NCBI GenBank assembly: GCA_018992685.1
Contig: JACVGT010000001.1
Span: forward strand, 100,458-164,457
Source: Theionarchaea archaeon
Lineage (GTDB): Archaea; Methanobacteriota_B; Thermococci; Methanofastidiosales; SZ-28-30
DNA: 64,000 nt
Direction of reading: 5' to 3'
Positions 37,106 through 46,862 of this stretch are shown here, in pieces. Below the pieces are notes generated by a model. The model searched no databases. It was not told the DNA's origin and saw nothing but the letters and a program-made list of their open reading frames with translations. Every line of letters starts with the position of its first letter. Position 1 is the first letter of the stretch. A program made the position numbers and the translations under genes.

Positions 37106-38803
37106 CTACATACCTCCTATTAGTTCTATTCTTTTTGCAATAAGTGCATACTTAACGCGAGTCATAAGATCAGAGAATTTTTTCTTCCTTCTTTTTGGAT
37201 CTGGTTCTTCCGCACTCAAGAGATCTTGAATATACATGTAGACTTTCAATATGTCATCATGGTACAGAAAGAGTCTTTCTCTTTCGTCGTAAGAAAATCC
37301 TCCTGATTCCTCGATCCATTTTTTTCTCTCTTTTTGTTCTTTCTCAAAATCTCCAAGTTTTTCTTCCTGGTGAATTTTGATCAGAAGATCTCTCAACAGC
37401 TTAAACTGCGTTTTGTTGCGAAAACTTTGTTCAATTGTTGTGTAATCTTGGCCTGTGATCTGCATGAGCCTATACAAGGCCTGCTCGGGGTTTTCAAGGT
37501 AGTAGGCTACCTTTCTTACTTCAGTCTTTAGGTCTTCAGTGTCTTTCCAAGTTTTCGGAAGGAATGCATCCAGAAGTAGGGCAGTTCCAAACACGATATC
37601 AGGTCTTTCTTCCATTCCTATCACCTCATTTCGGATTAATTCAAAGATTCCATCTTCCAAGAGAAGCTCTCTTTTTCGTGGAGCCAGATTTCTGGCTAAA
37701 AGACTAACGCTAGGCAAGAGAGAAAAATACTCATCATTTATTATAGCCCAAAGAGCTTTCTTGAACTCTCTTTCTAAAGGATTAATGCCTCGTATTCTTC
37801 TGTTAAATACTTCATATCCTAGGATGGAATCGAAAGCCTTCATTGCCAGAATCTTTTTCTTTTTCAGAGGAGATGCTGTCACTGTATTGACAACATCAAA
37901 ATCAGGATCAATCAGGATATTCAATGGAATTCTTGAAGCTGCAAGATAAGTGAGTGCAGTTTTTCCGTAGCTTGAAACAAGCCTGCTGTGAAAGCTTATA
38001 GTAATGAGATTTCCGATGCTTATGCCAAAAATCCTATTGAAGAGGTGCGAAAGCTCTTCTTTTTCATAATTGGCCTCGAGAGTTATGCAATTGTTGGGAT
38101 TTCTAATAGGGGAAATATAGGAAGCAAATAAACATATTGGGCAAAAAGAGGCATTCTTATTTAGAATCCGGCTTTGAGGTCTTTGAGATGCGAATTCAAC
38201 ATATTCCTTCTTGACTTCGTAAGTTATTGATTCTCTTCCGCAAAACATGCATCCAGCTACAACATCTCCGAAACTCCCTATCTCTTTGGTTACAGGGAGG
38301 GGAATTTTCTCCTGTATTATTATATCCCTTAGTGAAATGGGAGATGGCAGATTGCGATATTGCTGTAATCGGTACACAGATTGAATCAGCGCCCATCTTG
38401 ATTGCAGGTAGAAATCATCATATGTAGATCCCAAGAATTCCCAGAACGATTGATCTAAGTCGATCGGCTCAAATGTTGAAATTTCCAATTCAGATCCCAG
38501 GTTTCTGATCACGGCAAAATAGTTCTTTTCAAGGTAGTGCAAGAAATCTTTCACAAGCAATTCTAAGGCAACATTGAGTATTGGATCCGAAGCTTGTGGT
38601 GGTGAGAGGACGTAATTGAAGAAATCATGTTCAATGATGTTTTCTCCTTGAGGCTGATTGAATAATATCCATCTCAGATACAAAGGTTCATCAAGAGTTT
38701 TCAATAGATTCTTAGCCATTGGAACATCTTCAGGTTTCAAGTTGTTCAGATTCTGGAAATCATTTTTCCATCTCGCATATTGCACAACTTCTTTATAACC
38801 CAT
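37106..38803 (-). CDS. Type I interference complex large subunit (Cas8/Cas10d-like)
   Basis: A 565-aa protein, first gene of the effector operon. A zinc finger is clear: Cys185, Cys188 (CMFC) and Cys221, Cys224 (CPIC), 33 residues apart, as in Cas8 and Cas10d proteins. No HD motif and no GGDD palm motif are visible, so it is not a catalytic Cas10. The C-terminal 90 residues are helical and charged, like a fused small subunit. Start set at ATG 38803 with GGAG 7 nt upstream rather than TTG 38848. Identity by position and zinc finger; family assignment open. Confidence 0.7.
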   Translation of the reverse strand: MGYKEVVQYARWKNDFQNLNNLKPEDVPMAKNLLKTLDEPLYLRWILFNQPQGENIIEHDFFNYVLSPPQASDPILNVALELLVKDFLHYLEKNYFAVIRNLGSELEISTFEPIDLDQSFWEFLGSTYDDFYLQSRWALIQSVYRLQQYRNLPSPISLRDIIIQEKIPLPVTKEIGSFGDVVAGCMFCGRESITYEVKKEYVEFASQRPQSRILNKNASFCPICLFASYISPIRNPNNCITLEANYEKEELSHLFNRIFGISIGNLITISFHSRLVSSYGKTALTYLAASRIPLNILIDPDFDVVNTVTASPLKKKKILAMKAFDSILGYEVFNRRIRGINPLEREFKKALWAIINDEYFSLLPSVSLLARNLAPRKRELLLEDGIFELIRNEVIGMEERPDIVFGTALLLDAFLPKTWKDTEDLKTEVRKVAYYLENPEQALYRLMQITGQDYTTIEQSFRNKTQFKLLRDLLIKIHQEEKLGDFEKEQKERKKWIEESGGFSYDERERLFLYHDDILKVYMYIQDLLSAEEPDPKRRKKKFSDLMTRVKYALIAKRIELIGGM

Positions 38804-39053
38804 TGATATCTCCTCTAAGCCAAGCAATAAGTGGGGTTTGAAATCCAAGTTATGATCCCTTCTTCTGAGAATTGCCTACATATAAAGTTTTCGATACAGT
38901 GATGAATGACCCAGACAAAGCTAGACAATTCTTCTTATACATTATTATTTGTACCAACAATTCTCTCTCCTGTAGCTAGAAGTGAGGAGAAACACGTTCT
39001 TTCTGAAGCTGATGGAATCAAAAAGTATATTAACATCTTTGAGAAATAGGCAC
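38804..39053. promoter_or_regulatory. Divergent promoters of the two cas operons
   Basis: For the minus-strand effector operon a TATA-like CTTTATATG lies at 38880-38888, placing the start near 38857. For the plus-strand adaptation operon GTATATTAA at 39025-39033 lies about 26 nt before ATG 39054, indicating a leaderless cas2 transcript. The two units can therefore be regulated separately. Confidence 0.65.
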
Positions 39054-39335
39054 ATGTTGACTCTGGTGATTTATGATATTTCTGATGACAAGAAACGTAC
39101 TAAACTCGCTAAGAACCTCATACGCTACTCCTTGCAGAGAATTCAGTACTCAGCCTTTAAGGGAGACCTAAATTCCCATGATAGATTTGTTCTGGCCAAG
39201 GAAGTCAAAAAATATCTCAGTTGCGAAACAGACAGCATTTACATAATTCCCTTATGTCAACGGTGCTTTTCCCTCGTGGATATACTCTGTCAATCAGAAA
39301 GGTCCCTTCGAGATGAAGAAATAAAGGTGATATAA
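39054..39335 (+). CDS. cas2: Cas2
   Basis: A 93-aa Cas2 with the ferredoxin-like start MLTLVIYDISDDKKRTKLAK, including the conserved Asp8 after the first strand, and SAFKGDLNSHD for the second strand. It forms the core of the Cas1-Cas2 integration complex. Start at ATG 39054 follows from family alignment and from the TATA box 26 nt away; the in-frame start at 38982 lies upstream of that box. Its stop overlaps the next gene's ATG by one base. Confidence 0.93.
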   Translation: MLTLVIYDISDDKKRTKLAKNLIRYSLQRIQYSAFKGDLNSHDRFVLAKEVKKYLSCETDSIYIIPLCQRCFSLVDILCQSERSLRDEEIKVI

Positions 39336-40159
39336 TGTATTTCCTTAACGACGTGGAAAAAAAGTACTTACTCAGCCATCTCCACAGAGTGACAAGAAAA
39401 GTTGGAGTTACAGACGAGTTGCGGGGCTGGTCTTGGTTTGAAGAACCTCTCAAGCCGTACTACGACATTACCCTGCCCATGTACATAATCTGTGGCAAAT
39501 ACTGTTCCACATCCAGGGACGTCTACCTCCGCTATGTACAAAAAGAACCTGGTGAGCCATCCCCCAGAATGGTCTTTGGGCAGACCATCCATTCACTGGT
39601 AGCTTCCACATTTAATTCCTTCTTGGATACCACAAATCCTCCTTTAGAATCTGAAGACCCAAGACTGCAGCAAGTATCAGAGTTTGTGGAGGCAGAAGCA
39701 AAGGCTGCCATCCTGAAGCAAAAATCCCAACAACCATATGCCACTGAGAGAGATATCCTCCACACCAGTCTACCATTCCTTGTGGAGCACAGAATATCAG
39801 GCGAGTTACTGGGACTCTCTGGGCTCTTGAGCATAGATGCTTTAGACTATCTTCACGGGATCCTCTTCGATCTAAAAGTAGGGAAGAAAAAGGACTTTTA
39901 CAGGTTATATTGCACAGGATATGCTCTGGTGTTTGAAAGTATTTACGAAGTACCTGTGGATGTTGGATGCACTGTCTATATTGATTTCCGTAATGATCGC
40001 TTATTCATTTCAAAAGACCTGTTCCACATTTCTGATAACCTCCGCAGCTGGTGGGTTGAAGAGCGTGACCATAAGATGGAGCTGGTTTCCACAAGTGAAG
40101 ACCCGGGGAAACCTCGAACGTGTCCTGAATCTTGCAGTTATTATAATACTTGCAGGTGA
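39335..40159 (+). CDS. csa1: Csa1, Cas4-family nuclease
   Basis: A 274-aa Csa1-type Cas4. The Csa1 opening is clear (DELRGWSWFEEPLKPYYD), then KYCSTSRDVYLRYV with Cys57, the RecB-type nuclease motif around ILFDLKVGKKKDFYRL, and a C-terminal iron-sulfur cluster set Cys263, Cys267, Cys273 (CPESCSYYNTC). Csa1 goes with Cas4 in archaeal type I-A adaptation modules, where the pair trims prespacers and fixes PAM and orientation. It overlaps cas2 by 1 nt and cas1 follows after 4 nt. Confidence 0.9.
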   Translation: MYFLNDVEKKYLLSHLHRVTRKVGVTDELRGWSWFEEPLKPYYDITLPMYIICGKYCSTSRDVYLRYVQKEPGEPSPRMVFGQTIHSLVASTFNSFLDTTNPPLESEDPRLQQVSEFVEAEAKAAILKQKSQQPYATERDILHTSLPFLVEHRISGELLGLSGLLSIDALDYLHGILFDLKVGKKKDFYRLYCTGYALVFESIYEVPVDVGCTVYIDFRNDRLFISKDLFHISDNLRSWWVEERDHKMELVSTSEDPGKPRTCPESCSYYNTCR

Positions 40160-40163
40160 TTGT

Positions 40164-41186
40164 ATGGAACGATTGGCTATTGATGGGTACGGGCGCTTCC
40201 TGGGAACTGAGCTCGGACAGATCGTGGTAAAGGAAAAAGGAAAAGTCATTGAACGGAAGAACCCTTTAACCTTGAGGCAAATCGTTTTCTCCGGGAAAGG
40301 TAGTATAAGCTCTGAAGCAGTCAGGCTTCTTGGAGCTCATGGAGTGGAAGTTCTGTTCCTGGATTTTGATGGTAGTGTGGTGGCACGGGTTTCTCCCCCC
40401 ATGTTGAAAACAGTAAGTGTGAGAAAGGAGCAGTACTTTGCCTATCAGGATGAAAGAGGAGTTCTCCTATCCAAAGAGTTTGTCAAGGCAAAAATGAGAA
40501 ACCAGATTGCTCTCCTGGGAGGACTGGCCAAACACAGGAAGGATACCCAGCCGGACATTGCATCTCAGATACAGGACATGAGAACCCATGTTGAAAAGCA
40601 GACCGAAACGCTTGAAAAGATATCAGGTTCATGCATTGACGAGGTAAGAGATGTAATTCAGGGGATAGAAGGGAGTGCATCAAGTCACTACTGGAAGGGG
40701 TTCTCTTTGATAATCCCGGAGGAATTCGCTTTTAGCACACGAAGTGGGAGGTATGCTGCTGATCCCGTGAATAGTATGCTCAACTATGGGTATGGAATAC
40801 TCCAGGGAGAGGTTTTGAGGGCCATTCATTTTACAGGGTTAGACCCTTACGCAGGGTATTTACATGTGGACCGGTCGGGAAGGAGTAGTCTCGTTCTAGA
40901 TTTCATGGAAGAGTTCAGGCAACAGACTATTGATAAGGTGGTAGTCCGGTTAGTTACCCGAGGGCAGGTCAGAGATAAAGATTTTGAGATGAAAGAAGGA
41001 TTGTGCAGAATAAGAAAAGAGGGCCGCAAGCTCTTGTTAAAGGAAATTCTGGAAAGATTTGAGGATTTTGTGAGGATAGAGAACCAGAGAATTGCCTGGT
41101 GCAATGTAATATTAAAGCAGGCTCGGTTGATAACTACGTTTCTGAGAGGCCAGGGAGCGTATACGGGATTTTATCTTCGGTGGTAA
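40164..41186 (+). CDS. cas1: Cas1 integrase
   Basis: A 340-aa Cas1. The metal-binding triad is visible: Glu169 (IEGSASSHYW), His234 (GYLHVDRSGR) and an acidic residue at 246-249 (LVLDFMEEF). It joins new spacers to the leader end of the array with Cas2. The start at ATG 40164 follows the Csa1 stop by 4 nt; a longer open frame reaching back to 39921 only overlaps csa1 and is not coding. Confidence 0.95.
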   Translation: MERLAIDGYGRFLGTELGQIVVKEKGKVIERKNPLTLRQIVFSGKGSISSEAVRLLGAHGVEVLFLDFDGSVVARVSPPMLKTVSVRKEQYFAYQDERGVLLSKEFVKAKMRNQIALLGGLAKHRKDTQPDIASQIQDMRTHVEKQTETLEKISGSCIDEVRDVIQGIEGSASSHYWKGFSLIIPEEFAFSTRSGRYAADPVNSMLNYGYGILQGEVLRAIHFTGLDPYAGYLHVDRSGRSSLVLDFMEEFRQQTIDKVVVRLVTRGQVRDKDFEMKEGLCRIRKEGRKLLLKEILERFEDFVRIENQRIAWCNVILKQARLITTFLRGQGAYTGFYLRW

Positions 41187-41187
41187 G

Positions 41188-41763
41188 ATGGAGGCCGATA
41201 TTGCAGTTTCTGATGTGGTTCAATTCATGTATTGCCCACGGAAGGTGTATTTCTACAAGGTGCTGGGGTTACCCATGGTGGACAGGAAGAAAATGACTTA
41301 CGGGAGGGATGAGCACGAGAGAGAACACCGAAGGGTGAAGGAGAGGAAGCGTATCTATGGGATTGAGAAAGACCAGATCAAGAAAGTTCAGCACGGGGTT
41401 TTCCTTGTTGATGAGGACGTTGGCTTGTATGGACAAATTGATACTGTTGTGGAGCTGCAGGACGGGAGTGTTATCCCTGTGGATGTGAAATACTCTGATT
41501 ATTCGGGTGTGTTCAAGAACTGGAAAAAGCAGCTTTTGGCATATGCTCTACTCCTGGAAAGGAAATCTGGTGTTAAGGTTAGGAAGGGGTTATTGTATTT
41601 CCCAAAACAGAGGAAAAAAGTGTTTGTTGAATTGAGTGCAGAGGATAAGGAGTTTTTTCTGAAGGATATTGAGAGAATTCGTGGAATGATAAAGTCAGGG
41701 AAGATGCCGCGGGGACGAGACCGTTGCGGATATTGTGAGATGAAGAAGTACTGTAAAGAGTAA
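41188..41763 (+). CDS. cas4: Cas4 exonuclease
   Basis: A 191-aa Cas4: Cys16 (FMYCPRKVYFY), nuclease residues Asp85 (GQIDTV), Asp99 and Lys101 (PVDVKYSD), a QLLAYALLL helix, and Cys180, Cys183, Cys189 (CGYCEMKKYC) completing the iron-sulfur site. It should act with Csa1 in prespacer processing. It begins 1 nt after the cas1 stop. A decayed copy lies beyond the array at 46664-46817. Confidence 0.93.
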   Translation: MEADIAVSDVVQFMYCPRKVYFYKVLGLPMVDRKKMTYGRDEHEREHRRVKERKRIYGIEKDQIKKVQHGVFLVDEDVGLYGQIDTVVELQDGSVIPVDVKYSDYSGVFKNWKKQLLAYALLLERKSGVKVRKGLLYFPKQRKKVFVELSAEDKEFFLKDIERIRGMIKSGKMPRGRDRCGYCEMKKYCKE

Positions 41764-41804
41764 GGGTTAGTTAGGTAGTGTGGAATTCTGTGAGCTAGAT
41801 GTGC

Positions 41805-41915
41805 AGCGTGCCCCTCTTTATAAAGGGTGCTCCGACTTTTCGATAGGCACGCGGGGGTGCAAAAAAGGAGGTACCACAAGGCTTTTAAGGGCTGATTGAG
41901 TAGATGAGGGTGGCT
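41805..41915 (+). promoter_or_regulatory. CRISPR leader
   Basis: The 152-nt gap between cas4 and the first repeat. It holds a palindrome CCCTCTTTATAAAGGG-like at about 41811-41826, an inverted pair GCGTGCC / GGCACGC (41806-41812, 41846-41852), a purine run AAAAAAGGAGGT, and a TATA-like CTTTTAAGG at 41882-41890. Array transcription should start near 41910, close to repeat 1. The first 104 nt are 97% identical to 46863-46966. Confidence 0.8.
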
Positions 41916-44900
41916 GTTTCAAAGGTCATACTCAGAAAACGAGGATTGAAAGGTGACCTATCAAACTCAACCCACAATTCCTGTATCTGTTTCAAAGGTC
42001 ATACTCAGAAAACGAGGATTGAAAGACATGGTAGAGAATCTCATTGTAAGTAATGTCTCGGCGTTTCAAAGGTCATACTCAGAAAACGAGGATTGAAAGG
42101 GAGTTGTATTCAACATATACAAGATGGGCGCTTCCAGTTTCAAAGGTCATACTCAGAAAACGAGGATTGAAAGACTACTCCGCTGAATGTATAGTGTTCG
42201 TCTGAGAAATGTTTCAAAGGTCATACTCAGAAAACGAGGATTGAAAGGTCTGGGTCGAAATTTATCCACTCCTGGATGAAAGCGTTTCAAAGGTCATACT
42301 CAGAAAACGAGGATTGAAAGCATAACTCTCTTTTGTGCTCTTGAGCCATTCCTTTGTTTCAAAGGTCATACTCAGAAAACGAGGATTGAAAGTGCTTCAT
42401 GGTCATGGTAAGTCCTACTTCGGTCGTTGTTTCAAAGGTCATACTCAGAAAACGAGGATTGAAAGATTGATTTAACTTTCATTATCGTCAATTTATCACC
42501 ACGTTTCAAAGGTCATACTCAGAAAACGAGGATTGAAAGGAGTAGGACTCGAAAAACGAGGATTGAAATGAAAAGGTTTCAAAGGTCATACTCAGAAAAC
42601 GAGGATTGAAAGCCGTATCACCGGGTCTTTTCCCTCTTCCTGATGGATTGTTTCAAAGGTCATACTCAGAAAACGAGGATTGAAAGACATTTTTATGAAT
42701 TTTTCAAAGACCGGCGTCAATATGTTTCAAAGGTCATACTCAGAAAACGAGGATTGAAAGATGGCAGGAACAGCTTTCAGAATGGCTATAGCACAGTTTC
42801 AAAGGTCATACTCAGAAAACGAGGATTGAAAGGCAGCTCTTCGAGCTTCTTTAACTGGTACAATGCCATGTGTTTCAAAGGTCATACTCAGAAAACGAGG
42901 ATTGAAAGTTATCATGCTATCCCTATGATTCCGTCCTTATAAAGGTTTCAAAGGTCATACTCAGAAAACGAGGATTGAAAGTTTCCAGTACTACTTCTCT
43001 GAGGGTCATTGAGGGATGTTTCAAAGGTCATACTCAGAAAACGAGGATTGAAAGCACCTCTCACTCATAACAGTCCTCGTAGTAATCGCGTTTCAAAGGT
43101 CATACTCAGAAAACGAGGATTGAAAGGAATTATATTTCATTAATACACCTCACTTTTCAATAGTTTCAAAGGTCATACTCAGAAAACGAGGATTGAAAGG
43201 CCTTTTTAAGTTCTTCTTTGTCTTCTGGGAAAACATGTTTCAAAGGTCATACTCAGAAAACGAGGATTGAAAGCTACGTACTGATACGACCTCAAGGGTT
43301 GTATCGAATGTTTCAAAGGTCATACTCAGAAAACGAGGATTGAAAGTCTTCTACGCGAGTATGGATGACGAACTTGGCTGTGTTTCAAAGGTCATACTCA
43401 GAAAACGAGGATTGAAAGCAATGACGAAAGCTCTTACCGGAGAATACGGAGAGTTTCAAAGGTCATACTCAGAAAACGAGGATTGAAAGATTTGTAAGAG
43501 AGATCCAGCCAGTTCCTAATTCTCTGTTTCAAAGGTCATACTCAGAAAACGAGGATTGAAAGAAGTGTGTCCTCACTGGCAATAGTTCTTAGAGCATCGT
43601 TTCAAAGGTCATACTCAGAAAACGAGGATTGAAAGCACGACTACCTGGACGAACAATGACGGTTCCACCAACGTTTCAAAGGTCATACTCAGAAAACGAG
43701 GATTGAAAGACCTTCAGCTGCTCCAGTGATCTCTCCATTTCCTGGGTTTCAAAGGTCATACTCAGAAAACGAGGATTGAAAGATGAAGAGGGTACATATT
43801 ACTGTTATTATTCTGCGTTTCAAAGGTCATACTCAGAAAACGAGGATTGAAAGTAATTATTGGGGCAGTCGCAGCGGTCTATATATTGGTTTCAAAGGTC
43901 ATACTCAGAAAACGAGGATTGAAAGACTTCTGGTAGGAAAGCGATACCGCGTCCTCTTCTTGTTTCAAAGGTCATACTCAGAAAACGAGGATTGAAAGAT
44001 CTATAATTATGAGCAATAAAAATGCGCTAAAGTGGGTTTCAAAGGTCATACTCAGAAAACGAGGATTGAAAGATCTTGTCCGCGTGAACCGTGCGAAGTT
44101 CCTCCGTCGTTTCAAAGGTCATACTCAGAAAACGAGGATTGAAAGACGGTCACAATTACGTTTTCTGCACCAACTGCCTTTGTTTCAAAGGTCATACTCA
44201 GAAAACGAGGATTGAAAGAAATATGCCGTGTATGCACATCCCAACCATTCATGTTTCAAAGGTCATACTCAGAAAACGAGGATTGAAAGTTTCGTAACAA
44301 AGCGAAGCAACGCTATTATCGTCTCGTTTCAAAGGTCATACTCAGAAAACGAGGATTGAAAGAAATTCAAGACGATGCAGAAGCGTACTACATAGAGTGT
44401 TTCAAAGGTCATACTCAGAAAACGAGGATTGAAAGGCCTACTACCACACCTTTCACATACCCATACCCAGAAGTTTCAAAGGTCATACTCAGAAAACGAG
44501 GATTGAAAGGTCATCTCTACGTCAGCAAAAGAACACCCTTTGCATGTTTCAAAGGTCATACTCAGAAAACGAGGATTGAAAGGGACTCGGTGGGGAAGTT
44601 TGACGAGTCCTACGGGAAGGTTTCAAAGGTCATACTCAGAAAACGAGGATTGAAAGTTTATCATCTTCGCTGCACCGTCAAGCCACTCACCGTTTCAAAG
44701 GTCATACTCAGAAAACGAGGATTGAAAGGGACTACATTCACACCTAAAGCTTTTCCTGATCATGTTTCAAAGGTCATACTCAGAAAACGAGGATTGAAAG
44801 GAATCCTCCCAGAACTCTTCAATGCAGGTGACTTCAGTTTCAAAGGTCATACTCAGAAAACGAGGATTGAAAGGATCCATAGCCTCTCAGGATCTGTGCT

Positions 44901-46339
44901 GCCTCTTTGTTTCAAAGGTCATACTCAGAAAACGAGGATTGAAAGTTTATATGCTTCGTCAATCATCTCAATCCTCCTCGTTTCAAAGGTCATACTCAGA
45001 AAACGAGGATTGAAAGTCAGAAAAAATCCCGGAATCGTAGTTATTCTCCAGAGTTTCAAAGGTCATACTCAGAAAACGAGGATTGAAAGCAGTCCTCCCA
45101 CATCTCCGGTACGCGAGGGTCTATCGTTTCAAAGGTCATACTCAGAAAACGAGGATTGAAAGACAGTCTGGAGGAGCTACAAAAAAGCCACTACCAGAGT
45201 TTCAAAGGTCATACTCAGAAAACGAGGATTGAAAGTGTACCATCTTGCACCTATTTCTGTTGCGATCTCGAAGTTTCAAAGGTCATACTCAGAAAACGAG
45301 GATTGAAAGTCTGTTATGCAGTCTAAGAACTCGTTGATGGAACAGTTTCAAAGGTCATACTCAGAAAACGAGGATTGAAAGAAGAATTCCCCTTGCCTCT
45401 CTGGCGGCAATGATGAAGTTTCAAAGGTCATACTCAGAAAACGAGGATTGAAAGTTAAGGCAGTGGAATATATCTATGTGTTTGTGTACGTGTTTCAAAG
45501 GTCATACTCAGAAAACGAGGATTGAAAGATTTTCCTTAATAGGAAATAGATTTTCGAGTAAGATTGTTTCAAAGGTCATACTCAGAAAACGAGGATTGAA
45601 AGATATTGTGGCAGCAGCAATCGATGTGGAGTGAATTAAGTTTCAAAGGTCATACTCAGAAAACGAGGATTGAAAGCCGTCATATAAATCCCTTACCTGA
45701 TCCCACTCCATGTGTGTTTCAAAGGTCATACTCAGAAAACGAGGATTGAAAGCTCCCTGGTTACTATCATGCTTATGTATTCACACATGTTTCAAAGGTC
45801 ATACTCAGAAAACGAGGATTGAAAGTAACTGGAATATGTTCTCTTTCTGGCATGGAATACGGTTTCAAAGGTCATACTCAGAAAACGAGGATTGAAAGTA
45901 AGCTTCGTATTCATAAAAGCAGCAAACAATAGAAGTTTCAAAGGTCATACTCAGAAAACGAGGATTGAAAGTGTTCATTCTGGCTCCCCGGGTAGAAAGA
46001 GAGGAGTGTTTCAAAGGTCATACTCAGAAAACGAGGATTGAAAGAATTCCACTTCATCCAGATGGTCCATCCACCAGGTAGGTTTCAAAGGTCATACTCA
46101 GAAAACGAGGATTGAAAGCAAATGGAAGCACAACTTCGCCAGCATCACAGAATAGTTTCAAAGGTCATACTCAGAAAACGAGGATTGAAAGTTTTGATTT
46201 GACATTTTCACTCACCTTGTGATATTCGGTTTCAAAGGTCATACTCAGAAAACGAGGATTGAAAGACTCACCTGACGACATGAAGGCCTTTGAGAAATGT
46301 GCGTTTCAAAGGTCATACTCAGAAAACGAGGATTGAAAG
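41916..46339 (+). CRISPR. CRISPR array, 61 repeats of 37 bp
   Basis: Sixty-one repeats, 60 spacers, mean unit 73 bp, spacers about 36 nt. The repeat begins GTTTCAAAGGTCATACTC and ends GAGGATTGAAAG; the terminal ATTGAAAG sets the reading direction (plus strand, leader at 41.8 kb). Every repeat appears identical by eye, including the last at 46303-46339, which is unusual because the leader-distal repeat is generally degenerate. The spacer at 42540-42575 contains a near copy of the repeat's 3' half. Reading frames that cross the array are artefacts. Confidence 0.98.
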
Positions 46340-46485
46340 CTTGGTGTAGGTTCTATCAATTCAAGGTCTCCGTGATGTGGCCACTGCTTATTTTTGTCCA
46401 ATGCCAGTTTGCCAATATCATGTAGCATTGACGCTACTAAACCGTCAGTTGCTTCAGTGCCCAATTGATTCACATCCTTAGTCGA
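46340..46485 (-). pseudogene. Remnant of an HD-domain protein cut by the array
   Basis: On the minus strand 46340-46485 reads openly with ASMLHDIGKLALDKN and PHHGDLE, the HD metal-site motif and a following His-His. The frame enters at a stop (TGA 46486-46488) with no start and runs into the last CRISPR repeat. It looks like an inner piece of an HD phosphohydrolase or HD nuclease (Cas3''/Cas10d type possible), truncated at both ends. Confidence 0.6.
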
Positions 46486-46663
46486 TCATGATATTGATTT
46501 CTTAAATATGTTTCGGTTTGTATGACTGAAAATTGGAGAGATCTCTTTCTAGCAGGGTTTGTGTCAGTGGGGTGTTTGCTATTATTTGATGGTTAGAGAC
46601 GTGATTAAAATACTCATGAATCAGGTCGCTAATGGCGTGGTCTTTTCAATTGAAGAGTGGAAT

Positions 46664-46817
46664 GGGGTTGTCTGGACAAGTTGACACTGCATCGACTCCA
46701 CATTATGAGAATATTGTTCCCGTCAATGTGAAATACTCTAATTATTCCAGCGTGTTCAAGATCTGGAACAAGATCACTGCGAATATTGTGAGACGAAGGA
46801 GTATTGTAAAGAAGTTG
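46664..46817 (+). pseudogene. Decayed second copy of cas4
   Basis: In plus-strand reading, GLSGQVDT, PVNVKYSNYSSVFKIWNK and then NIVRRRSIVKKL align with GLYGQIDT, PVDVKYSDYSGVFKNWKK and the end of intact Cas4; at DNA level CGAATATTGTGAGACGAAGG matches the sequence coding CGYCEMKK. About 200 bp in the middle and the whole 5' end are missing, and the final stop is lost. It precedes a second leader just as cas4 precedes the first. Confidence 0.8.
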
Positions 46818-46862
46818 GGGTTGGTCGGGCTAGTGTGGAATTTCCTTGACCTTCAACTCGAA

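Noticed and set aside
37106..38803. Large subunit as a true Cas10 with cyclase activity
   Set aside because: No GGDD palm motif and no HD site are visible; only a zinc finger supports the Cas8/Cas10d class.
39921..40163. N-terminal extension of Cas1 by 81 codons
   Set aside because: It overlaps csa1 in another frame, and the Cas1 family begins at MERLAIDGYG (40164).
44356..45159. Open frame of 267 codons inside the array
   Set aside because: It is simply the array read through; repeats without stops in this frame give repeated FKGHTQKTRIER-type peptides.
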